A DNA stretch of 64,000 nt, taken from assembly GCF_037974355.1 (NCBI RefSeq), contig NZ_CP150235.1:558001-622000 (forward strand), in the 5' to 3' direction. The position numbers and the translations under genes are program-made. Each line of letters begins with the position of its first letter. Positions within the stretch are counted from its first letter, which is position 1. Shown in pieces: positions 1 to 9,852 of the stretch. The DNA comes from Paenibacillus sp. FSL R5-0517 (GTDB taxonomy: Bacteria > Bacillota > Bacilli > Paenibacillales > Paenibacillaceae). The notes beneath the pieces are model-generated. The model did no database searches. It was not told the DNA's origin and saw only the letters and a program-made list of their open reading frames with translations.

Positions 1-1
1 C

Positions 2-2272
2 TACTATGACTGTTATTCGGGTGCAAAAGTGTATGCCATCCAGAATCCTGAAGGTAAGCTGGAGGAGGATCGAAGAACACCTGGCAGGTACAAACCGGAT
101 TGGGTGAATGAACCCGAGGAATTGCTGCGGATTCAGGACATGGAGACAAATCAGGTGACTTCTCGTCATGCCGATTCCAATAACAATGAGTTTGGTATAC
201 GAAACATTCGTGTAAGGCGTGTACTCAAGAAATCCGGCAAGGGCGGAGTATTTCTTATCTCTGGCACATCGTATGAACAGGCTGTCATGAAAGAAGCAGT
301 CTACCGTATGCGTGTAGACGGTGGTGGGCGGTCTGCGCATGACTATCTGGATAATGAATATCGGGTGCTTGATCTGATGAAGGATACGGGGGTTACCCCA
401 CGACCGTTTGATCTGTTTAGTACTGAAAATAATCGCTACCTGATCCTGGAGTATTTTGAAAGTATCAGCTTGCGTGAATATATCCATCGCAGACATGTAG
501 CTGTAGATTACAACCGGGCGGATATGTATCAGATGGGTGTACATATTCTGGATATGGTACAGCAATGTCACGATAAAGGGATTGTGATCAATGATCTGAC
601 GCCGAACAATATTGTTGTGCTGACGGACGGAAGTATACGCCTGATTGATCTTGAACTGGCTTATGTTAGAAGTGATGAGACCCATGCCGATCCATTGACT
701 GGTCATACTCCGGGTTATGTGCCACGAGGGCGTGAGCACAGCAGGCGCTCCAGTTATGGGGATGATCTGTATGCACTGGGAGCTGTCTTTTATTACATGG
801 CTTCATCCATCGACCCCTATCTGAAATATCGGCAATCTCATCTGGAAGCTGCACAAGCTTATCTGGATCATCAGAGTAATACACAACTTCGTGGCTTGGG
901 AAGTCTGGGTATTGAGATCATGTCTGGCGGATATGTGAAGTTATCAGACATTCGTAAAACGTTGGTTGCATTACTGGAGCAGCAAGAGGTCCGTTCAGGA
1001 GGAAGCAGGGATGTAATAGAGAAGGATGAATGCAATATGGAGCCAGAAGAAGTGCTCCGTCAGGCGGAGCGTATGGTAAACACACTGTATACTTCTCTTG
1101 ATTTCAATAGTCCCCATCAACTGTTCCCGGAAAACAGCATGAGCAAGATGTTCCATCCGGCGAATTTTAACTTTGGCTGGACAGGGATGATTTTTGGTTT
1201 TAATCAGCTTGGTCAGATTACAGAGAATAGACAATACCATCAATATGCGTATGAAGTGTTGGAATGGATTTTGACGAATCACCCTTACGTTCCAGATGAG
1301 ACACCTGTAGCATTATACTTTGGATATGGCGCTGTACCCTGGGCAATGGCAGAGACGGCTGAACGAATAAATGATCCATCGCTGCTTCAACGTGCAGAGG
1401 ATCTGGCATTGGAAATCGCCCTACATGATCCGGTGCAGACCAATATTAGTCATGGAGCTGCGGGTTTGGGACTGATGCTGCTTGAAATATACCGTATTGG
1501 AGGCCGCCCTGAACTTCTGACAAGAGCAGAGGAACTGGGTGTCTATATTTTGGAACAAGAAGAGCAGACAGACGAATCATTGAGTTTGTGGAAAGTAAAA
1601 GATAAATCGGACAAAAAAGGTCATCATTCCCTTGGATTCTCTCATGGCATTGCAGGCATCGGGTATTATCTACTCGCCTTGGCAGAGCGTACAGGGAAGG
1701 AAGCGTACTATTCTGCTGTGAAGCGAATTGTACATACACTTGATCGTACAAGTCATGGAGGGCAGAATGGCGTGAGTCTGTGGCCCGCATCGCCGGAAAA
1801 ACCGGATACACTCTGGGTGCACTGGTGTAATGGATCGGCGGGTATTGGTCGATTTCTAATGGCAGCGGCTGATATTTTGCAAGATCCCCTCTGTACCAGA
1901 CTGGGACTTCAAGCAGCAGATGCAGCGGCACAGGCGACGGTATTTGCTTCTTTTGGGCAGTGTCACGGAATTGCAGGTAACGGAGATTTTCTGCTCTTGG
2001 CCAATCGCAGGTTCCCAGGCAGGTATGAAACCAAACTAGCGGAATACACACAGAGCTTGCATGTATTGCGCAGTGATCAACGGGAGGACATATGGATGTG
2101 GCCTTTGGAGGACATGGAGTCCTTCTCCCCGGATTATATGACAGGTTATATGGGGATCTATACATTCCTGCTACGCCGGTTTTATCCGTCTGTTGCATCC
2201 GAACCACTGGTTTATTCAGGTTTTGATTATGACAGGGAGGGAAAAGTGTATGATGCTAACATCCATGTCTGA
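2..2272 (+). CDS. Lanthionine synthetase, kinase plus zinc-cyclase type (LanL/LanKC-like), 5' truncated by window edge
   Basis: This enzyme phosphorylates Ser/Thr of a precursor peptide, eliminates phosphate and adds Cys thiols to form lanthionine rings. The frame is open to the window edge, so the N-terminal lyase domain is mostly missing; a GTG at 29 is internal, not the real start. Numbered from that GTG, a Ser/Thr-kinase-like domain spans about residues 60-320, with the DLTPNN catalytic loop (D189) and an LIDLE metal-binding segment (D207). A LanC-type cyclase fills about 350-745 with repeated GxxG motifs (SHGAAGLG, SHGIAGIG, WCNGSAGIG, CHGIAGNGD). The LanC zinc ligands are present as C600, C645 and H646. 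Class III enzymes normally lack these ligands, so it looks class IV-like. It overlaps the following acetyltransferase gene, so the locus is probably an operon. No precursor peptide gene lies in the window; it is presumably upstream. Confidence 0.85.
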   Translation, partial: YYDCYSGAKVYAIQNPEGKLEEDRRTPGRYKPDWVNEPEELLRIQDMETNQVTSRHADSNNNEFGIRNIRVRRVLKKSGKGGVFLISGTSYEQAVMKEAVYRMRVDGGGRSAHDYLDNEYRVLDLMKDTGVTPRPFDLFSTENNRYLILEYFESISLREYIHRRHVAVDYNRADMYQMGVHILDMVQQCHDKGIVINDLTPNNIVVLTDGSIRLIDLELAYVRSDETHADPLTGHTPGYVPRGREHSRRSSYGDDLYALGAVFYYMASSIDPYLKYRQSHLEAAQAYLDHQSNTQLRGLGSLGIEIMSGGYVKLSDIRKTLVALLEQQEVRSGGSRDVIEKDECNMEPEEVLRQAERMVNTLYTSLDFNSPHQLFPENSMSKMFHPANFNFGWTGMIFGFNQLGQITENRQYHQYAYEVLEWILTNHPYVPDETPVALYFGYGAVPWAMAETAERINDPSLLQRAEDLALEIALHDPVQTNISHGAAGLGLMLLEIYRIGGRPELLTRAEELGVYILEQEEQTDESLSLWKVKDKSDKKGHHSLGFSHGIAGIGYYLLALAERTGKEAYYSAVKRIVHTLDRTSHGGQNGVSLWPASPEKPDTLWVHWCNGSAGIGRFLMAAADILQDPLCTRLGLQAADAAAQATVFASFGQCHGIAGNGDFLLLANRRFPGRYETKLAEYTQSLHVLRSDQREDIWMWPLEDMESFSPDYMTGYMGIYTFLLRRFYPSVASEPLVYSGFDYDREGKVYDANIHV

Positions 2273-3050
2273 ACTTCTGTCGCAATGTCAGCATGAATCG
2301 GGAAAGACGGGTGATCGCTATTATGCCGTTGAACCTGAAAATGAGGATATCCTGTCTTCGCTCATGGTAATTGATCAGGGAGAAGAGCAGTATACACTGG
2401 ATTTATGGAGTGAAACGCATTCCAATTCTTATTGGGAAGATCGAATGTTATCCGTTTTGGAAAAAATGACATGGTCCTCTCTCTATGCAACCACGCCTGC
2501 TTCATTTCCGTGGGAGAAGCTTGGATACCGGGCAGATGTTCTGGCCCATCGATACCGGTTTTTCGGCAAGCTGAAGGACGTTCCTGTGCCGGCTATGCCT
2601 AATGAAGACGCGGTTTGGATGTCTTCGGAGGGGCAGGCAGATTCTCTGGCACACTTGCTCCAGGACAGTGATCCTACCTGTCCAAGTTGGGAAGCTGCTC
2701 ACCAAGCTATCCGAGATATTGATGAGGGGGTGTATGGCAAGTTGCTGAAGGGTTCCGGCCTTGTGGAACTGGAGGGAAGGAAGATTGGGGGCTGCCTGTT
2801 AAGCGATGAGTTCGGCAGTATACTCCTTGCTCATATCTTCACGATACCTGAAGCGAAACGTCAAGGTTGGGCCCGTTGGCTTGCTGCCTATGGCTTCCAT
2901 CGGTGCAGTTCAGATCCGGATCAGCGGATTAAAGCCTCACTGGATGCAAACAACCGGGGCAGTTATCAATTGATGAAGGCACTGAATTTACAACAGGTGC
3001 CTGGACTTATACATGTATGCCGGATCACGAAAGTGAGTGAGCTTTCATGA
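2250..3050 (+). CDS. GNAT family N-acetyltransferase
   Basis: The C-terminal half (about residues 180-260) has the GNAT layout: a beta strand pair ending in IGGCLLS, then AHIFTIPEAKRQGWARWL, which corresponds to the acetyl-CoA-binding V-x-x-x-x-R-x-x-G-x-A segment, followed by the DANNRGSYQLMKAL helix typical of the family end. The N-terminal half is unrecognised. I chose the ATG at 2250 because AGGGAGG lies 9 bases upstream. The gene overlaps the lanthionine synthetase end by 23 bases and the next gene by the 4-base ATGA. This context suggests tailoring (for example N-terminal acetylation) or self-protection for the lanthipeptide product. That role is inference; the acetyl acceptor cannot be read from the sequence. 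Confidence 0.75.
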   Translation: MMLTSMSELLSQCQHESGKTGDRYYAVEPENEDILSSLMVIDQGEEQYTLDLWSETHSNSYWEDRMLSVLEKMTWSSLYATTPASFPWEKLGYRADVLAHRYRFFGKLKDVPVPAMPNEDAVWMSSEGQADSLAHLLQDSDPTCPSWEAAHQAIRDIDEGVYGKLLKGSGLVELEGRKIGGCLLSDEFGSILLAHIFTIPEAKRQGWARWLAAYGFHRCSSDPDQRIKASLDANNRGSYQLMKALNLQQVPGLIHVCRITKVSELS

Positions 3051-4513
3051 TGCCTCTCCCCCTGGAAAGTACGGATTATCACGATCTGAGAAGTAAATGG
3101 TTTCGTGTGAGTCATGAACCCGGGTTGTTTGTCGTTGAAGGGGCATCGGATGCAGTTAAAGATGAAATTCAAAAATTGAGAATGCATTGGCAGGATAAAG
3201 CTATCCAAATCTCGGTTGATGATCCGTATGCTACTCTCCCGCTGATCTATCAATTAAATCCGGTTAAACCCATAGATGACCTTGTAGCATGTAAAAATGC
3301 GTTATTGAGATTCCAAAGATCAGGGTGGACACCTGGCAATAGGAGATGGGTTCTGGTTGAAGTATCTTCCTACCTCCACCCTGCGGATCTGGGAGCCATC
3401 CACTATATCCTGTATCGACAGAAATTAAGGGGAGTAAGTGTCGTACTTTTTTTTCATCGATATCCAACCATAGCGAGCAATCCTGAGGACATAGCCAAAC
3501 TTCCGGTATCCCTTGTCAGGGATACACCTGATCAGACCCGACGTTTGTTAGAGGAACATTTACAGACGGTAAGCAAAGATAAAGGGAAGAAGAAAGAGGC
3601 CGTATTGGCGCTCTATAACAGGCTGGCCTGGATTTTGTTGTCCAAATCGGATAATCCGGCCCGTTACATGTCCTGTTTTCAATTCTTTGAACATAATTCG
3701 TTATTTCAACGGTTGTCAGTGACACAGCAGGCAGTGCTCTGGTTTGAGCTGGGGCAGCTGTTGACCAAAAACGGGAAGCATTATGCCGAAGCACGACACT
3801 GTTATTCGAAAGCTCGGGGGATCCTTGCCCATGAAGAACTAACGGAAACGTATCGTACCGGGAAATGGGCTGCGCTTGATAATGGTGAAGCATTAATTGA
3901 GATGCAGGAGGGCAATGTAGAACGTGCAATTACGTTGGAGCGACAGGCGGGACAGCGTATACGACAGCTTCCTGAGGGACCTGATCAGCGAGTTTTTCAG
4001 ATTCAGACACTACTCAATATCGCGGGGTTGCAGCTCCGGGCGGGGCACTATGCAGAGGTAGGTAAGACGTTGCTGGCTGCGGAGAAGCGATGTGTTGATA
4101 CGTACGCAGATTGGCTGGGGCATGTGCTGCAATTAAAAATGGTATTACATCAACAGCTTGGTGAGCAGGAGCAGGAATATGAACTGTTGATTCAAGTGTT
4201 ACGTATGAAGACAAACACGGTTCATTCCAAACTGCTTGGTCGTGCGGTGGAAATCGCCGGGGCGCTCATTACCCAAGGGTTAGAGGAAAAGGCATCCCGG
4301 GTGTACCGTCTGTTGATGAAGGGGCTACCGGTTGCCAGTCTGCCACAGATCAGGTTGATTCGGGAAACGTTAGGCAGATTGGGGACAGTTACACCTATAG
4401 ATGCATACACGCAAGATCAGTATATCAATCAACTGGAATTACAGTTGGAGGGATGGGGGCAGTTAAAGCACTGGAATGAGAGGAGGAGATCGGGTTGGGC
4501 GATCCATTCCTGA
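3047..4513 (+). CDS. TPR-repeat protein of the lanthipeptide locus
   Basis: A 488-residue protein of unknown function. Residues 1-170 resemble a degenerate ATPase-like or sensor fold but show no Walker A (GxxxxGKT) motif, so nucleotide binding is doubtful. From about residue 200 to 450 it has helical repeats with TPR character (for example AEARHCYSKARGIL, GNVERAITLERQAG, HYAEVGKTLLAAEKR, EKASRVYRLLMKGL). There is no signal peptide or membrane segment, so it should be cytoplasmic. It starts at the ATGA overlap with the acetyltransferase and overlaps the S9 peptidase start by 19 bases, so it is translationally coupled to both. A scaffold or regulatory role is only inferred from TPRs and context. 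Confidence 0.6.
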   Translation: MMPLPLESTDYHDLRSKWFRVSHEPGLFVVEGASDAVKDEIQKLRMHWQDKAIQISVDDPYATLPLIYQLNPVKPIDDLVACKNALLRFQRSGWTPGNRRWVLVEVSSYLHPADLGAIHYILYRQKLRGVSVVLFFHRYPTIASNPEDIAKLPVSLVRDTPDQTRRLLEEHLQTVSKDKGKKKEAVLALYNRLAWILLSKSDNPARYMSCFQFFEHNSLFQRLSVTQQAVLWFELGQLLTKNGKHYAEARHCYSKARGILAHEELTETYRTGKWAALDNGEALIEMQEGNVERAITLERQAGQRIRQLPEGPDQRVFQIQTLLNIAGLQLRAGHYAEVGKTLLAAEKRCVDTYADWLGHVLQLKMVLHQQLGEQEQEYELLIQVLRMKTNTVHSKLLGRAVEIAGALITQGLEEKASRVYRLLMKGLPVASLPQIRLIRETLGRLGTVTPIDAYTQDQYINQLELQLEGWGQLKHWNERRRSGWAIHS

Positions 4514-6252
4514 CACGGATGAGTGTGAATAAGGAACGCACTAGTATGCTTTTGGGCTATGATGACAATACATGCGAATGGTGCAGCATTGATGATACAG
4601 GCCGCATTGATGGCAGGCAGAGCCTTTCTGAACCCGGGACAGCATCAGAGCGGCACACGCAGCATATGCAGTTCATTGGCAAGAATCAGGTTCTGGTGAT
4701 TACACAGGACAAGGCGGGGAAATGGCTACATATATACGAGAATGAGGAGCATGCAATTCTGGTTCAGAGCCGATATGTGAAGTTTCCATTTCCTGTGATG
4801 CAAGCTGCTCGGCAAGAGGACCAATTACTCCTGCTGTTTTCCATTAGACATCGGTCAGGCTCTGTTCGTATAGGTCTTTATGATCCGGACAAGGATGAAG
4901 CGAGATGGGTTACTCCTGATCTGCATCAGCCGCAATTTGTATTCTGGTCGGCAACCACTCGAGAGGTTGGCGTAAACGTTGGTGGATTCGGAAGAGTGTA
5001 TTCGTATTCCGAAGACATCCTTCCATCATCCGAAATACCCTATACGGAGTATGCCTACCCTGTGATGGATAAGCAGGGTGACCTCGTAGCAGTATCCATT
5101 CCTGTGGAACATGGTTTTCAGCCCGGGTGGATCAGGCAAGGAGAGGGTACGGTACATGTATGTTCTAGGGATAACGAACCCTTCTCTGAACTGATCAGAA
5201 TGCAACTCGATCCAGATCAACCGCTCGTGCTCTGTGAAGGGATAACCTCTGGCAGATGGCAATATGTTCAATATACATTGGACAGAGAGAAGAGATTTGA
5301 GCTACGTGATTATCCGGGAATCCTGACACAGGCTGTGCTCAGCAGGGACAGGCAGGGATTGATCGGAAAATATGAATCTATCGTCCGCCCTCCAGCGCCG
5401 GGATTATACCGATTTTCAGAGCAAATCAGTACGATTACCCCTTTTCCGGTTGAGAGAGATGAGAGAATTGGCAACCATCTCGACGAGGAAGCAGATGTAA
5501 TCTATGGAAGGATTCGTTATGGACAGGATATGATTCCGTATATGGACATGCACCCGGAGGGTGCTGAACAGGTGGTTATCTATCTCCATGGGGGGCCTCA
5601 TAATTGCCTGTTTGACAGCTTTAGTCCGGTCATCAGAGGATTATATCAGGCAGGAGTGCGTGTCATTGGGCTGAACTATCCCGGCAGCTCAGGGTTTGGC
5701 ACGGATTACAAGATGCTCATTCAGAACGACTGGGGCGGCGTGGATGCAGATGTCATCCAGTTCATGCGGGAGCAGATGTTATCTTCCTATTCAAACGTCT
5801 CTCTCTATGGCGTAAGCTATGGGGCTTATCTGGCATTGCTGGTAGCAGGTAAAAGTCCGGCGCTATGGAGTAATGTGGTTGCCTGTGCACCGTTCACGGA
5901 TCTGGAAGGACTATACGCAGGCGGAGGAGCGAAGCTGAGATCATTCTTGCAAACGGAAATTGGTGAGCTGTTGCATGATCCATCTGCTCTGCGGGATCGA
6001 AGTCCAACAGCTTATATATCCGGGCTCAGTAAGGTGGATATTCAATTTATTCATGGGCAAGAGGATCAATTGTGCCCTGTAGAGCAGACGGAAAGATTGT
6101 ATCGAGACATTATGGAAAACAAGCGATTGTCTGGAGCTGTAGGCAGGATTGAGCTTCATATTGTACAGGATATGGCACATGAGGCTTATTCGGAGCGATT
6201 CTGGGCGCAGAAGGCTGTTGATTTTCAAACCTACAGTAGAGTCTCTACGTAA
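4495..6252 (+). CDS. S9 family peptidase (prolyl oligopeptidase / acylaminoacyl-peptidase type)
   Basis: A 585-residue serine peptidase with an N-terminal beta-propeller-like region (about 1-330) and a C-terminal alpha/beta-hydrolase domain. The oxyanion-hole segment HGGPHN, nucleophile elbow GVSYG (S441), acid segment HGQEDQ and catalytic histidine in DMAHEAY are all present, so the triad is intact. There is no signal peptide. The start is TTG at 4495, six bases after AGGAGGAG, inside the end of the TPR gene. Known family fact: prolyl-oligopeptidase-type enzymes encoded in class III lanthipeptide loci can remove the leader peptide. By analogy this is a good candidate for leader processing here, but that assignment is inference. 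Confidence 0.85.
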   Translation: MGDPFLTRMSVNKERTSMLLGYDDNTCEWCSIDDTGRIDGRQSLSEPGTASERHTQHMQFIGKNQVLVITQDKAGKWLHIYENEEHAILVQSRYVKFPFPVMQAARQEDQLLLLFSIRHRSGSVRIGLYDPDKDEARWVTPDLHQPQFVFWSATTREVGVNVGGFGRVYSYSEDILPSSEIPYTEYAYPVMDKQGDLVAVSIPVEHGFQPGWIRQGEGTVHVCSRDNEPFSELIRMQLDPDQPLVLCEGITSGRWQYVQYTLDREKRFELRDYPGILTQAVLSRDRQGLIGKYESIVRPPAPGLYRFSEQISTITPFPVERDERIGNHLDEEADVIYGRIRYGQDMIPYMDMHPEGAEQVVIYLHGGPHNCLFDSFSPVIRGLYQAGVRVIGLNYPGSSGFGTDYKMLIQNDWGGVDADVIQFMREQMLSSYSNVSLYGVSYGAYLALLVAGKSPALWSNVVACAPFTDLEGLYAGGGAKLRSFLQTEIGELLHDPSALRDRSPTAYISGLSKVDIQFIHGQEDQLCPVEQTERLYRDIMENKRLSGAVGRIELHIVQDMAHEAYSERFWAQKAVDFQTYSRVST

Positions 6253-6270
6253 GATAAATACGTGATGTTG

Positions 6271-6292
6271 AAGCCGCAAATGCGGCTTTTTT
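6271..6292 (+). terminator. Intrinsic terminator of the lanthipeptide operon
   Basis: An AAGCCGCA stem and its complement around a two-base loop are followed by a run of six T. It sits 18 bases after the S9 peptidase stop. The following roughly 220 bases up to the next gene show no further recognisable element. Confidence 0.8.
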
Positions 6293-6514
6293 GGCTATGG
6301 TTAAGGTAATGATAGGGAACGGAAAAGTGGTGGGTGAAGTGTTATCCGTGGCCTGGTGCATAGTATCAGAGGTTAAATGAATAACATTAACGTTTACAAG
6401 ATGTCACATCCGGTTTAAGATGGCGTGAGCCGTTTAAGGTATATAACAATGGGATTAAGTATTAAAATAACGGTAAGTTGTTGAGATAATATCTATAGAA
6501 AAGAGGGAATTGAT

Positions 6515-7147
6515 ATGAAAGTAGCCATTTTTGGAGCAACCGGCGCGATTGGCAAGACGATACTGTGGGAGCTAATGGATCGTGGACATGAAGTGACAGC
6601 GGTGGTACGTGATCCATCCAAAATTGAGATGGTGCATGAGCGTTTGCGTGTAGAACAGGGAGATCTGCTTAACCCGGATCAGGTGGCTGATTTTGCAGCG
6701 GGTCAGGAAGCGGTTGTGAGTGCATATGGGCCGAAATTCGGTGGAGAAGAAGAGATGCTGGAAGTGACACGTTCGTTGATCGAGGGTGTGCGCCGGGCAA
6801 AAGCAGGACGTTTGGTAGTGGTTGGTGGAGCGGGAAGTTTGCTCACTGATTCCGGTGATATGCTGATGGATACGCCGGGATTCCCGGAAGAAGTCAAACC
6901 GCTGGCGAAAGCACATGCAGATGCATATGAGCTGATTGAAGCATCGGGTATTCATTGGACCTACATGAGCCCTGCTGCGACAATCACAACAGGACGTCGG
7001 ACAGGTCAGTTCCGAGTAGGGATGAACCGTGTGATCACGGATGATATCGGGGAAAGCTCGATTTCCGTTGGTGATTTTGCAGCAGCTTTGGTGGACGAAC
7101 TGGACGATCCGCAGTTTATTCAGGCGCGGTTTACGGTGGGGTATTAA
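6515..7147 (+). CDS. NAD(P)H-binding atypical SDR protein (YwnB-like)
   Basis: A 210-residue single-domain Rossmann protein. It opens directly with the dinucleotide-binding motif GATGAIG (residues 7-13) and continues with the VTAVVRDPSKIE strand that normally binds the adenine ribose or phosphate. It has the VVVGGAGSLL strand and an ESxxHWTYxSPA-type segment of the NAD(P)H-binding (PF13460-like) group. The classical YxxxK catalytic pair is absent, as usual for this group, so the reaction is unknown. An AGAGGGA ribosome site lies just upstream. It is flanked by a terminator and by nnrED and appears monocistronic. Confidence 0.75.
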   Translation: MKVAIFGATGAIGKTILWELMDRGHEVTAVVRDPSKIEMVHERLRVEQGDLLNPDQVADFAAGQEAVVSAYGPKFGGEEEMLEVTRSLIEGVRRAKAGRLVVVGGAGSLLTDSGDMLMDTPGFPEEVKPLAKAHADAYELIEASGIHWTYMSPAATITTGRRTGQFRVGMNRVITDDIGESSISVGDFAAALVDELDDPQFIQARFTVGY

Positions 7148-7342
7148 GCGTAGACAAACGTCTGAGGGCTGAATCTTAAGATTTCGTAAACGGGATCGAT
7201 AAAGCTTCCGATGAGGCGTGGAGTACATCACGGTAACTGGATGAGGGAAAGGGCAAGATAGCCGGACACATACGGGATCAGCGTCTAAGTGTGGAGTTGT
7301 TGCTTTTAGGTATGAGATGAGCTTGCACGGGAGGGATGAGCG

Positions 7343-9022
7343 TTGTTTATCGTAACCGCTGAACAGATGAGAGCTGTGGACGAGCATACGATTCATCAGC
7401 TTGGTATTCCAGCAGCCAGTCTGATGGAGAATGCAGGCCGCGCTATAGCCGAGGAAGTAATCAAGCTGTGCCGGGAAGGGCAGGAAGCAGGCTGGCTTGC
7501 GAATTCAGGGCAGCTTGGTTATAGCAGCAAAGGTGATGCGAGGCGGGCACACACTGGGCCAGGCGATCGGCAAGGTTATGGTGGCGACATCATCGCCGAT
7601 TCGGCGCTGGTGATGGAGCACCCGGGAGATCAGCAGTGGTACATGCTGATCGGCAAGGGCAATAATGGCGGCGATGGGCTGGTGGCCGCGCGCCATTTGG
7701 TTGAAGCAGGGCTTGGCGTGACATTGGTCTACGCCGATGCCCCTGAGGCACTGCGGGGCGAAGCCGCAGTGCAACGGGATGCCGCCGCGAAGCTTGGCAT
7801 CCCTGCTCTTGTCCACGGGCGCGAAGCCGTGGACTTCAGCCGGTGCACAGGCATCGTGGATGCGCTGCTGGGCACCGGCTCGCGGGGGGCGCCGCGGGGA
7901 GCTTACGCGGCGCTGGTTAAGGCGGCGAACGACAGCGGCAAGCCGATCGTGTCCGCCGATGTGCCAAGCGGGCTGGACGCCGACACCGGAGAGGTGTACG
8001 AGCCCTGCATTCAAGCCCGGGTGACCGTATGCTTTGCGCTGCTCAAGCGCGGGCTGGTGCAGTACCCGGGCGCTTCTGCCGCGGGGCGCATTGTGGTGCG
8101 CGCCATCGGCATTCCCACGCGGCTTGCGCCAGAGCATGGCCCCTCGGTCCGTCTCCTGACGGACGAGGTGCTGCGCGATGCGCTGCGCGTGGATACAGGC
8201 CGCCTCCGGGCACCGGACGGCCATAAGGGCACCTACGGCCACGTATTGCTGGCCGCAGGAAGTCTGCCGATGAGCGGCGCAGGCCTGCTCTCGGCCAAGG
8301 CCGCGCTGCGCGCAGGCTGCGGGCTCGCCACATGGGCGCTGCCCGCGGCACTGCTGCCGCATGTCATCGGCACCGTGCCCGAGCTCATGCTTGCTGCCGC
8401 CGTCGATGGAGACAGCGGCGAATGGAACGCGGCTTCCGCCTCCGCCGTGCTGCGTCTCGCGGAGAGCCGCGACGTGCTTGCGACCGGCCCGGGCCTCGGC
8501 CGCTTCAAGGGCGACACAGACTGGCTTCGCCGTCTGTGGCAACATACGGATCGTCCGCTCGTCATTGACGCGGACGCCCTCAACATGCTGGCAGACGCGG
8601 GCCCACATGGGCCTTGCGACTGGGGCAAGCGAAGTGCGGCGACAATCCTGACGCCGCACCCTGGCGAGATGGGTCGACTGTTGGGTATGTCGACCCAAGA
8701 GGTGCAGCGTGACCGCATTGGACACGCTGCCCAGTACGCCCGCGAGCAGGGCGTGACCCTTGTGCTCAAGGGAGCACGAACGGTCATCGCAACGCCATCT
8801 GGCGAGGCGTACATCAACACCACCGGGCACGCCGGCATGGCGACTGGTGGTGCCGGAGACGTATTGACCGGCATCATCGCCGGTCTGCTTGCCCAAGGGC
8901 TCAGCGCGGAGCAAGCCGCCGCGTTCGGCGTATATCTCCACGGACAGGCCGCCGAACGAGCAGCACTGCTGCGCGGTGACCCATCGTCCCTGCTGGCGGG
9001 AGACATCATCGACGCACTCTGA
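7343..9022 (+). CDS. nnrE-nnrD: Bifunctional NAD(P)H-hydrate repair enzyme (epimerase + ADP-dependent dehydratase)
   Basis: This enzyme repairs hydrated NADH/NADPH: an N-terminal epimerase interconverts R and S NAD(P)HX and a C-terminal kinase-fold dehydratase uses ADP to restore NAD(P)H. The N domain (about 1-250) shows SLMENAGRA and GKGNNGGDG. The C domain (about 270-559) shows HKGTYGHVLL, LTPHPGEM and GMATGGAGDVLTG, the nucleotide-binding signature. A stretch around residues 50-85 between the first helix and the GNNGGDG strand is longer than usual. The start is TTG at 7343 after GGGAGGG. From about 7,650 to 8,900 the coding sequence is strikingly G+C-rich, which also creates long spurious frames on both strands; the protein is ordinary there, so this is a composition effect. 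Confidence 0.9.
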   Translation: MFIVTAEQMRAVDEHTIHQLGIPAASLMENAGRAIAEEVIKLCREGQEAGWLANSGQLGYSSKGDARRAHTGPGDRQGYGGDIIADSALVMEHPGDQQWYMLIGKGNNGGDGLVAARHLVEAGLGVTLVYADAPEALRGEAAVQRDAAAKLGIPALVHGREAVDFSRCTGIVDALLGTGSRGAPRGAYAALVKAANDSGKPIVSADVPSGLDADTGEVYEPCIQARVTVCFALLKRGLVQYPGASAAGRIVVRAIGIPTRLAPEHGPSVRLLTDEVLRDALRVDTGRLRAPDGHKGTYGHVLLAAGSLPMSGAGLLSAKAALRAGCGLATWALPAALLPHVIGTVPELMLAAAVDGDSGEWNAASASAVLRLAESRDVLATGPGLGRFKGDTDWLRRLWQHTDRPLVIDADALNMLADAGPHGPCDWGKRSAATILTPHPGEMGRLLGMSTQEVQRDRIGHAAQYAREQGVTLVLKGARTVIATPSGEAYINTTGHAGMATGGAGDVLTGIIAGLLAQGLSAEQAAAFGVYLHGQAAERAALLRGDPSSLLAGDIIDAL

Positions 9023-9293
9023 GGATGGTGCAGGTGCGGGGCAAGATCGCGATTGGATAACTAACTGTCTATGTCGCTTCATTTCCAAACCGCAAGTGAC
9101 CCGACGAGCCAGTGTTCCAGCACACTAAAAGTAGACGAGTGCATATTGCTCACTATCCATTGAGTACCAAGTACTCAGTATTCAATGCACACTCTTGATG
9201 GTCACTTCTCAATGCCCAATGCTCATGCATCAATTCTCAAATGCTCAACATCCAACACCTAATACCCAACACAAATGATCAATGCCCAGGGTC

Positions 9294-9489
9294 ATAACGA
9301 ACCTGAGACACCTTATACCACGGTTTTACATGGAGGAGCAAAAGCTAACGAACCCTATCCACGTTATTTCTATGTATTTCAGAGAAAACACTCGAAAAAC
9401 CGGGCTAAATCAGGAAATAGAGTGCCTAAGATTCGTTAGATTTTATAATCCCCAATTAATTGCCCAATAAGGCTTGCTCGGTTCGTTAC
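9294..9489. repeat. 195-bp four-motif palindromic intergenic element, copy A
   Basis: It begins TAACGAACC, has a second TAACGAACC about 55 bases in followed by ACGTTATTT, then an inverted GATTCGTTAGATTTT and a closing GGTTCGTTA. The same order, orientation and overall length (about 195 bp) recur at 27,038, 44,246 and 62,207. It carries no conserved reading frame. Confidence 0.7.
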
Positions 9490-9852
9490 ACTTTTGGATC
9501 TGAAACGTTGATGTCTTGTTATCTATATAAGTTGTTGAACTGACAGACCATGTACACTGGACATTCCTAGGACATAACAACCTTCCGATCGCTGTTAACC
9601 CTATTAACCCAGAATTTTAGGATTCCTTTTATAAAGGGGGAAATCAGGGATAGCATATGCTTCCGAAACAGCTTTCCTTCAGAGGTTCTAGGCGTAGCAT
9701 ACGTTTCCGATCTAGTTTTCTTACAGAAAACTTGTAGTTACGCTTCTTATTATCTTTCTGTCCTCTCGGTTTCGTAGAAATGTTTAGTACAATCCATATA
9801 TTTTCCTATCGCTAGAACGAAAAAATCTCGGATGAAACAACGATTAGCTACT

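Noticed and set aside
7505-9088. Long open frame on the minus strand across nnrED (527 codons)
   Set aside because: It is opposite a clear, conserved enzyme in G+C-rich sequence where stops are rare; its translation is Arg/Gln/His-rich with no family features and no ribosome site.
9282-9470. 62-codon open frame in the intergenic repeat
   Set aside because: It lies across copy A of the 195-bp element, is not open in the other copies and lacks a convincing ribosome site.
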